A stretch of 10,205 bases of DNA from Bdellovibrionales bacterium RBG_16_40_8 (GTDB lineage: Bacteria; Bdellovibrionota; Bdellovibrionia; Bdellovibrionales; UBA1609), in the NCBI GenBank assembly GCA_001769925.1, contig MEPT01000083.1, positions 5,778 to 15,982 of the forward strand, given 5' to 3'. Positions 6,335 through 10,205 of this stretch are shown here, piece by piece. The position numbers were made by a program, and so were the translations under genes. Numbering within the stretch: the first letter of the stretch is position 1; every line of letters begins with the position of its first letter. The notes beneath the pieces are model-generated. The model was not told the origin of the DNA. It did no database searches and saw nothing but the letters and a program-made list of their open reading frames with translations.

Positions 6335-7165
6335 ATGAAATTGTTAGCGTATATTTTAGCAGCATCAGGGCTCATACTCATTAGCATAACTCTTCGCTAT
6401 AATTCTTCACCTAAGAAAATTGCTAGTGTCAATAAACACGAAAAAATCGAAGTGAGAATATTAGAAAATCCAGTGATTCACATGACAGAAGCCAAAACTT
6501 TTACGCCGCTACTTACAACTACGAAAGATAGCACTAATAACGATAATTTTATTGGTAAATTTCATAAATTAGAAACGTGTCTGCAAAATGTCGATAGTTA
6601 TTGTGACGAATTTTCATCAGACTCTGAACGCAATTATTCTATTCAAATTCTCACCGAACAACATCGTATAATAAATGAACGTTTTGAGAATTTACGACAC
6701 AACCCTACTCTACGTGATACGGCAAGCGAATTATTTGCTCGCGAGATTCTTGTTAAAAGTTATGGCCCTGATTTACAGCTATCAGCACTTAATTTGATCT
6801 CACTTTACCCACCAAGCGAAGAAAATTTAAAAGCAATTACGACACCTTTGCGCGTTACAATAGAAGATCAATTACTTGAGCGCGGACTAGAAATTTTAGA
6901 CAATTACAAAAATATTTCTAGCTTTCAAATGCAGATAACAGACCTATTTGATAATCAAATTCGTACTGGAATTTCAGAAGAAACATCTAAAAAAGCCGCA
7001 GGAGCATTGTTTCGCTTTTTAAACGAAACTTCATATGCACATTTTTCTGAAGTCCGTGAGGATTTACAAAAATTTATAGCAACGAAAAACGCCAGTGCAG
7101 CATTTCGTGGCCGCTATTTAGCATTAGATTCTGCTCTTCGCGAATACAAAGCGCTTAGCCGTTAA
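6335..7165 (+). CDS. Membrane-anchored helical protein of unknown function, third gene of envelope operon
   Basis: I do not recognise this 276-residue protein. Residues 4-20 form one hydrophobic segment after a single Lys, so it is either an uncleaved anchor or a signal peptide; the rest would lie outside the cytoplasm. Residues 30-75 are polar and probably flexible. From about 76 onward it is predicted helical, with two Cys (82 and 90) that could pair. Residues 131-171 and 176-206 have the paired-helix, Pro-separated rhythm of HEAT-like repeats (LQLSALNLISLYPPSEENLKAI). The start is set by AAGGA (6321-6325) 9 nt upstream, which overlaps the stop codon of the preceding gene, so it is surely co-expressed with the two SLT-like proteins. 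A scaffold or regulator role for them is a guess. Confidence 0.75.
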   Translation: MKLLAYILAASGLILISITLRYNSSPKKIASVNKHEKIEVRILENPVIHMTEAKTFTPLLTTTKDSTNNDNFIGKFHKLETCLQNVDSYCDEFSSDSERNYSIQILTEQHRIINERFENLRHNPTLRDTASELFAREILVKSYGPDLQLSALNLISLYPPSEENLKAITTPLRVTIEDQLLERGLEILDNYKNISSFQMQITDLFDNQIRTGISEETSKKAAGALFRFLNETSYAHFSEVREDLQKFIATKNASAAFRGRYLALDSALREYKALSR

Positions 7166-7181
7166 CCTTGAGTTAACCTTG
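7161..7181. repeat. Tandem direct repeat supplying convergent stop codons
   Basis: GTTAACCTTG occurs at 7161-7170 and again at 7172-7181. GTTAAC is palindromic, so each copy carries TAA on both strands. The first copy supplies the plus-strand stop (7163-7165) and the second supplies the folD stop (7175-7173 on the minus strand). There is no room for a separate terminator between the two genes, and I see no hairpin with a T-run at the junction. Confidence 0.7.
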
Positions 7182-8024
7182 GGCGGCTGAGGCTTCTGCT
7201 AAAATTAAAGTGTTTTCTAGTAGCATGGTAATGGTCATAGGACCTACTCCGCCTGGCACAGGGGTAGCTGCTTTTACCTTTGATTTTAGTTCTGAAAATC
7301 TGACGTCGCCACAAAGGCCACTGGCAAGACGATGAATGCCCACATCAATGACTACTGCATTTTTATTAAAATCATCTGCACCAAGAAAGTTTGGTTTGCC
7401 AGCCGCAACAACAACTATGTCGGCCTGATTGGTCAGAGTTGAAAGATTTTTTGTTTTTGAATGTGCAGTGGTTACGGTGGCATCATTAAGAAGTAGCAAT
7501 TGCGCCATGGGCCTACCGACAATTTGACTACGCCCTATCACTACACAATTTTTACCAGATACTGAAATTTCATAGAACTTTAGAATCTCCATTACTCCTT
7601 TAGGGGTGCAAGGCACTACCCGCGGGCGTCCGGCGAAAAGAAGCCCCATATTTTCGATAGTTAATCCATCAGCGTCTTTCTTAGGGTTAATGTGGCTCAA
7701 GATAGTTTCAGCATGCAAATGTGATGGTAGCGGCAGCTGAAGCAAAATTGCGTCAGTATCTTTATTTGAATTTAGATTAGTTATAAGTTCGATGACCTTT
7801 TCTTCTTTTGTATCAGCCATTAAATGATGATGTAACGATCTGATCCCAATTTCTTCGCAGGCTTTAACCTTATTGCGCACGTACACATGGCTTGCAGGAT
7901 CATCCCCGACAATAACCACGGCAAGGCCGGGCTCTCGTTCGTATGTCTTTTTAAATACTTTGGCGCGTTTTTTTAGTTCTTCACGCTTATGTTCAGAAAC
8001 CTTTTTGCCATTAAGTAGTAGCAT
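7173..8024 (-). CDS. folD: Bifunctional methylenetetrahydrofolate dehydrogenase / methenyltetrahydrofolate cyclohydrolase
   Basis: It catalyses NADP-dependent oxidation of 5,10-methylene-THF to 5,10-methenyl-THF and hydrolysis to 10-formyl-THF, in the cytoplasm. 283 residues, the usual length. Motifs: DDPASHVYVRNKVKACEEIG (41-60) with the conserved Tyr48 and catalytic Lys52, LLQLPLP (94-100), KKDADGL with Asp119, the NADP-binding VVIGRSQIVGRP, and the C-terminal signature PVPGGVGPMT. ATG at 8024 is chosen because GGAG (8034-8031) lies 6 nt upstream; an in-frame TTG at 8036 would add four residues but overlaps that site. It uses the product of GcvT, so the two minus-strand loci belong to one pathway although separated by the envelope operon. 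It converges with the upstream operon, 7 bp between stops. Confidence 0.98.
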   Translation of the reverse strand: MLLLNGKKVSEHKREELKKRAKVFKKTYEREPGLAVVIVGDDPASHVYVRNKVKACEEIGIRSLHHHLMADTKEEKVIELITNLNSNKDTDAILLQLPLPSHLHAETILSHINPKKDADGLTIENMGLLFAGRPRVVPCTPKGVMEILKFYEISVSGKNCVVIGRSQIVGRPMAQLLLLNDATVTTAHSKTKNLSTLTNQADIVVVAAGKPNFLGADDFNKNAVVIDVGIHRLASGLCGDVRFSELKSKVKAATPVPGGVGPMTITMLLENTLILAEASAAQG

Positions 8025-8030
8025 AAGACT

Positions 8031-8034
8031 CTCC
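8031..8034 (-). promoter_or_regulatory. Ribosome binding site deciding the folD start
   Basis: GGAG (8034-8031, minus strand) is 6 nt from ATG at 8024. The longer open frame starts at TTG 8036, which is fused to the GGAG itself, so ATG 8024 is the likely start. Confidence 0.75.
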
Positions 8035-8049
8035 AATGATTTTGAGCTA

Positions 8050-8078
8050 TTGACTAAATTATGTGGCTACTCTAGCAT
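8050..8078 (+). promoter_or_regulatory. Sigma-70-type promoter for the Lys/Ala-rich protein gene
   Basis: TTGACT (8050-8055, 5/6 match to the -35 consensus) is separated by 17 bp from TAGCAT (8073-8078, 4/6 match to the -10). Predicted transcription start is near 8085, giving a very short leader before AGAGGAG (8092-8098) and ATG 8103. Confidence 0.55.
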
Positions 8079-8086
8079 GCGTGAAA
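8058..8086 (-). promoter_or_regulatory. Candidate folD promoter overlapping the divergent promoter
   Basis: On the minus strand TTTCAC (8086-8081, weak -35, 3/6) and CATAAT (8063-8058, good -10, 5/6) are 17 bp apart, upstream of the folD ribosome binding site. The element lies almost wholly inside the opposite-facing promoter, so the two would compete for RNA polymerase. The weak -35 keeps confidence low. Confidence 0.35.
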
Positions 8087-8102
8087 CTTATAGAGGAGTG
8101 TC

Positions 8103-8855
8103 ATGGCAAGCAAAGTCAATCTTTCTAAAGATGGTAGTTCTATCGATTTCAAGGCTTCTGAAAGCCTACCAACCACGGCAAAAAAGTTTCGCCAAAGCCC
8201 TGAAATTCAAGGCTTTTATAGCTTTGTCTATGACAACGGGCTGCAGCGTGAATCATACGAAATATTGACTGCTATTATTAACGCTAGAAAAGCCAAACGC
8301 GCCGAAGAGGTCGCCGCTATTCAAGCTGCCCTTGAGGCCGAGTCCAGAGCCAAGGCTGAAGCTAAGGCCAAAGCTAAAGCTGAAGCCAAAGCACTTCGCG
8401 AAGCCGAGCGTCAGGCTAGCCGTGAAGCTGCTCTGCACGCTAAAATGATTGAAAAAGAAAGAATCGCTAAAGAAAAAGTACGTGCCAAAGCTAAAGCTGA
8501 GGCAGAAAAAGCTCGCGCTAAAGAAAAAGCCGAAGATCTAAAAGCTAAAAAAATCGCTTTTGCTAAAAAAGCTGCAGAGGCTAAAAAACTAGCCATGGCT
8601 AAAAAAGCTGATGCCATCAAAGCCAAAAAGGTTGCAGAGGCTAAAAAAACTGCTGCTATTAAAACTAAAAAGGCTGAAGAAGCTAAAAAAGCCGCTATAG
8701 CCAAAAAAGCTGCAGAGGCCAAAAAACTAGCTATGGATAAAAAAGCTGATGCCATCAAAGCCAAAAAAGCGGCAGAGGCTAAAAAACTAGCCGTGGCTAA
8801 AAAAGCTGCTGCCATTAAAACCAAAAAGGCTAAAAAAACAAATAAGAAGCGCTAA
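8103..8855 (+). CDS. Lys/Ala-rich repetitive protein with short non-repetitive N-terminal domain
   Basis: 250 residues, ATG 8103 preceded by AGAGGAG. Residues 1-60 have normal composition, with an aromatic/helical stretch QSPEIQGFYSFVYDNGLQRE (31-50); I cannot name this domain. Residues 61-250 are almost only Ala, Lys, Glu, Arg, with AEAK/AAKK periodicity. The tract is mixed-charge up to about 145 (AEAKAKAKAEAKALREAER) and becomes strongly basic towards the end (KTKKAKKTNKKR). It has no signal peptide or membrane segment, so it is probably cytoplasmic. Such tails are seen in bacterial histone H1-like proteins, AlgP-type proteins and the helical TolA middle domain. The basic C-terminus and lack of an anchor favour nucleic-acid binding, but this is inference. 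A 20-residue unit recurs three times near the end. Confidence 0.82.
   Translation: MASKVNLSKDGSSIDFKASESLPTTAKKFRQSPEIQGFYSFVYDNGLQRESYEILTAIINARKAKRAEEVAAIQAALEAESRAKAEAKAKAKAEAKALREAERQASREAALHAKMIEKERIAKEKVRAKAKAEAEKARAKEKAEDLKAKKIAFAKKAAEAKKLAMAKKADAIKAKKVAEAKKTAAIKTKKAEEAKKAAIAKKAAEAKKLAMDKKADAIKAKKAAEAKKLAVAKKAAAIKTKKAKKTNKKR
8571..8828 (+). repeat. 60-bp coding repeat, three copies, in the Lys/Ala-rich gene
   Basis: A 60-nt unit encoding AAEAKKLAMAKKADAIKAKK occurs at 8571-8630, 8709-8768 (Ala to Asp at position 10) and, directly in tandem with the second, 8769-8828 (three substitutions). Copies one and two differ at only a few nucleotides; copy three is more diverged. The interval 8631-8708 holds related but degenerate units. 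The high DNA identity points to fairly recent duplication and makes the tract prone to length change. Confidence 0.8.
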
Positions 8856-8902
8856 TTTGTGTCCCGGCGCCTGAAATCCGATTTTGTGTCCGGCGTCCGG
8901 CG
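8855..8902 (+). repeat. GC-rich GTGTCC-GGCG direct repeats after the Lys/Ala-rich gene
   Basis: ATTTGTGTCCCGGCG (8855-8869) recurs as TTTTGTGTCCGGCG (8882-8895), followed at once by a third partial copy GTCCGGCG (8895-8902). The block stands out from its AT-rich surroundings. It does not fold into a clear hairpin followed by a T-run, so I do not call it a terminator. It may belong to a dispersed intergenic repeat family. Confidence 0.5.
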
Positions 8903-8948
8903 TACCGTCCATAAATTTGCCTTTAAAACCTCATAAAAACGATTTCAT

Positions 8949-8978
8949 TTGGCACACAGGTTTGCACATACCTATTTA
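8949..8978 (+). promoter_or_regulatory. Candidate promoter for the Flp/Tad-like cluster
   Basis: TTGGCA (8949-8954, 5/6 match to -35) and TATTTA (8973-8978, 4/6 match to -10) are 18 bp apart, 26 bp upstream of the pilin start codon. The same stretch resembles a sigma-54 element but with the wrong spacing (see rejected items). Confidence 0.4.
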
Positions 8979-8991
8979 AGTTACAAAACTT

Positions 8992-8999
8992 AAAGGAGG
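8992..8999 (+). promoter_or_regulatory. Strong ribosome binding site for the pilin gene, with GTG start
   Basis: AAAGGAGG (8992-8999) is a near-full match to the 16S rRNA tail and lies 5 nt before GTG 9005. An ATG at 9003 overlaps it in another frame but is followed at once by TGA, so GTG is the true start. The strength suits an abundant pilin. Confidence 0.8.
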
Positions 9000-9004
9000 T
9001 TAAT

Positions 9005-9259
9005 GTGAAAATTAAAAACGAAAGTGGCCAGGGTTTAATTGAATATCTAATTCTTACCGCACTACTAGCAGTGACCGCTATGGGAATAGTGCGAATAATG
9101 GGGCATTCAGTATCTGCCAGATTTACAGATATTACTAATGCGCTTCAAGGTTATGAGTCTGGGCGAACTACTGTCGAGCGGCCAGAAGAAAGACACTATC
9201 GCAAAAAAGATATGAGTGATTTTATGCAAGGAGCTGTTGGCCGTGGGCAAAGAGACTGA
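9005..9259 (+). CDS. Flp-type prepilin (Tad-like type IVb pilus subunit)
   Basis: 84 residues, GTG start after a very strong ribosome binding site. The class III signal is clear: a short charged leader ending NESG, then QGLIEYLILTALLAVTAMGI. A prepilin peptidase should cut after Gly8, leaving Glu at +5 and Tyr at +6, the Flp hallmark, followed by about 18 hydrophobic residues that pack the pilus core. The remaining tail (about residues 30-84) is polar and highly charged (RTTVERPEERHYRKK) and longer than in minimal Flp pilins. The following TadE-like gene overlaps its last 17 nt. No prepilin peptidase, TadA ATPase or secretin is in the window; they would be expected downstream or elsewhere. 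Confidence 0.85.
   Translation: MKIKNESGQGLIEYLILTALLAVTAMGIVRIMGHSVSARFTDITNALQGYESGRTTVERPEERHYRKKDMSDFMQGAVGRGQRD
9228..9233 (+). promoter_or_regulatory. Ribosome binding site deciding the TadE-like start
   Basis: AAGGAG (9228-9233) lies inside the pilin gene, 9 nt before GTG 9243. The longer open frame begins at GTG 9216, upstream of this site, so 9243 is the better start and gives a leader of normal length. Confidence 0.6.
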
Positions 9260-9644
9260 ACGCGGATCGACACTCGTTGAAGCAGCTTTTTTACTTATTT
9301 TATACAGCACAATTTTTATTTTGAGCTTACGGGTAATTTCAATTGGCATTTCTCGATTATGGCTAGAACACTGCCTTTACTCTACATTACGTTGTGAGCT
9401 AAAAAGCGAGCCCGATTGTCGTAAAAAACTTTTTGAAAATGCGAGTATCCTAGGTTGGGGGCAAATATTACAAGCAAAATTTAACCAGCAGTTCACCACA
9501 AACATGTACCAATTAGTGAGTGGAGAAATACTTTGGTGCAACAACAAAACAGAGGCCAATCAATGCGACAAAAAAAATCAAATTCGCCTAAAAATGCAGA
9601 TCAAAGAAAAAGAACTAGCGGATTTGCGCTCATGGGATTCTTAG
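9243..9644 (+). CDS. TadE/TadF-like pseudopilin
   Basis: 133 residues from GTG 9243. The leader MGKETERG is followed by STLVEAAFLLILYSTIFIL: a prepilin peptidase site after Gly8, Glu at +5, then a single hydrophobic helix to about residue 35, as in the TadE/TadF family of minor Flp-pilus components. The exported remainder contains several Cys (in HCLYSTLRCELKSEPDC and near WCNN) that could form disulfides. It overlaps the pilin gene by 17 nt and is itself overlapped by the next gene by 82 nt, so the three are one translationally coupled unit. The match is to the N-terminal signature; the C-terminal half is not diagnostic. Confidence 0.72.
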   Translation: MGKETERGSTLVEAAFLLILYSTIFILSLRVISIGISRLWLEHCLYSTLRCELKSEPDCRKKLFENASILGWGQILQAKFNQQFTTNMYQLVSGEILWCNNKTEANQCDKKNQIRLKMQIKEKELADLRSWDS

Positions 9645-10205
9645 TTTTCGCTCCCCTACTACTCACTATTTTTGTCGGGGTAGGTACGACCGTCGTTTGG
9701 CTTCGCGAATATACGCTGCTGCAAAGTAAATGTGATAACTACTTGTACAGCCTGCAAAATCAGGTAGCTGAACACTTAAATCAACTATTGCGGTTAAATC
9801 CTCGCGCGTTGTCACTTCGCTTAACTCACAAAGTCGCTCAGTTGAAATTGGCGGCCGCCGTCTCTTCTGGCAACGCGGTAGCTATTGCGCTAGCTGAAAG
9901 CCGACTTGCCAAAATAGAATTACAGCGCACACAACTCGACAGGCAGCAAAAAACTATTATTTTAAATGCCGCTAACACCTTACAATCAGGCACGTTAAAG
10001 ACTAAACTTTCTTTACAAAAACAAAAGCCACAAATACAGACTCGTCAACTTGATGTGCGCCCCGATGTCATCGGGGATATCGCACCAGCTTACCAGGTGA
10101 GAGATAATTTACGCGACCATCAAACCGCCACTGTTATTTATACTTCAACAAAACTAGGCGTCAGGTGGTCATGTGCCGCCTCAATTGAAAATCGAGGTGC
10201 CATAT
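9563..10205 (+). CDS. Membrane-anchored protein of the Tad-like cluster, 5' part (runs off window)
   Basis: The frame from ATG 9563 stays open for 214 codons to the window edge. AGAGG (9551-9555) lies 7 nt upstream. The N-terminus is very basic (MRQKKSNSPKNADQRKRTSG), then FALMGFLVFAPLLLTIFVGVG and a few more residues (about 21-47) form one membrane helix. This resembles a prepilin-like leader, RTSG then FALMG, but position +5 is Gly, not Glu, so processing is doubtful. Residues 50-145 look helical or coiled-coil (AESRLAKIELQRTQLDRQQK); the visible end is mixed. A later in-frame ATG at 9632 would shrink the overlap with the pseudopilin gene to 13 nt, but has no ribosome binding site. Probably a pilus assembly or pseudopilin-like component by context; family not recognised. 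Confidence 0.7.
   Translation, partial: MRQKKSNSPKNADQRKRTSGFALMGFLVFAPLLLTIFVGVGTTVVWLREYTLLQSKCDNYLYSLQNQVAEHLNQLLRLNPRALSLRLTHKVAQLKLAAAVSSGNAVAIALAESRLAKIELQRTQLDRQQKTIILNAANTLQSGTLKTKLSLQKQKPQIQTRQLDVRPDVIGDIAPAYQVRDNLRDHQTATVIYTSTKLGVRWSCAASIENRGAI

Noticed and set aside
8411..8824. 137-codon minus-strand frame rich in Ala, Leu, Phe and Ser (apparent membrane protein)
   Set aside because: It is the antisense shadow of the Lys/Ala-rich repeat; GCN and AAA codons read backwards give Ala/Ser and Phe, mimicking a hydrophobic protein.
8571..8828. CRISPR-like array
   Set aside because: The repeats are in-frame coding units of an Ala/Lys protein, two of them in direct tandem without spacers.
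8949..8966. Sigma-54 promoter (TTGGCAC...TTTGCA) before the pilin gene
   Set aside because: The invariant GG and GC are separated by 11 nt, while sigma-54 promoters require 10. A sigma-70 reading of the same region fits at least as well.
10060..10076. CCCCGAT-GTC-ATCGGGG hairpin
   Set aside because: Perfect 7-bp stem with a 3-nt loop, but inside a continuous coding frame and without a following T-run; probably incidental.

Overview
The window looks like a chromosomal stretch from a moderately AT-rich Gram-negative bacterium. A lipobox lipoprotein, Cys-rich exported muralytic-type proteins and Flp/Tad-type pilus genes together suggest a Bdellovibrionota-like or other former deltaproteobacterial lineage. 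That placement is an inference from gene content and style; no taxonomic marker is present apart from one tRNA.

Left edge (1-490): the first codons of a RelE/ParE-type toxin gene on the minus strand, running off the window behind an AT-rich inverted repeat. Next comes a 43-codon relic of the C-terminus of a tyrosine recombinase (plus strand), lying 94 bp from the 3' end of an intact tRNA-Leu(UAG) gene. This is the usual layout of a decayed integrated element at a tRNA attachment site. Minus-strand block (405-2036): gcvT and gcvH of the glycine cleavage system, tightly coupled, with the tRNA gene 14 bp downstream. gcvP is not next to them. The 249-bp gap upstream of gcvT holds a strong 35-bp palindrome and two mutually exclusive leader hairpins, but no recognisable glycine riboswitch.

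Plus-strand block (2286-7165): a tightly spaced three-gene envelope operon. It encodes a lipoprotein with a C-terminal SLT-like (lysozyme-fold) domain, an exported Cys-rich protein with a second divergent SLT-like core and two SH3-like domains, and a small membrane-anchored helical protein. This set is the best candidate here for something undescribed, perhaps a peptidoglycan-remodelling module. folD (minus) converges on its end with 7 bp between stop codons and connects biochemically to gcvT/gcvH through 5,10-methylene-tetrahydrofolate.

Right part (8050-10205): divergent overlapping promoters separate folD from a Lys/Ala-rich repetitive protein with a short non-repetitive N-terminal domain. 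After a gap with GC-rich direct repeats and a plausible sigma-70 promoter comes a Tad-like cluster: an Flp-type prepilin, a TadE-like pseudopilin overlapping it, and a third membrane-anchored protein that overlaps the pseudopilin gene by 82 nt and runs off the window.
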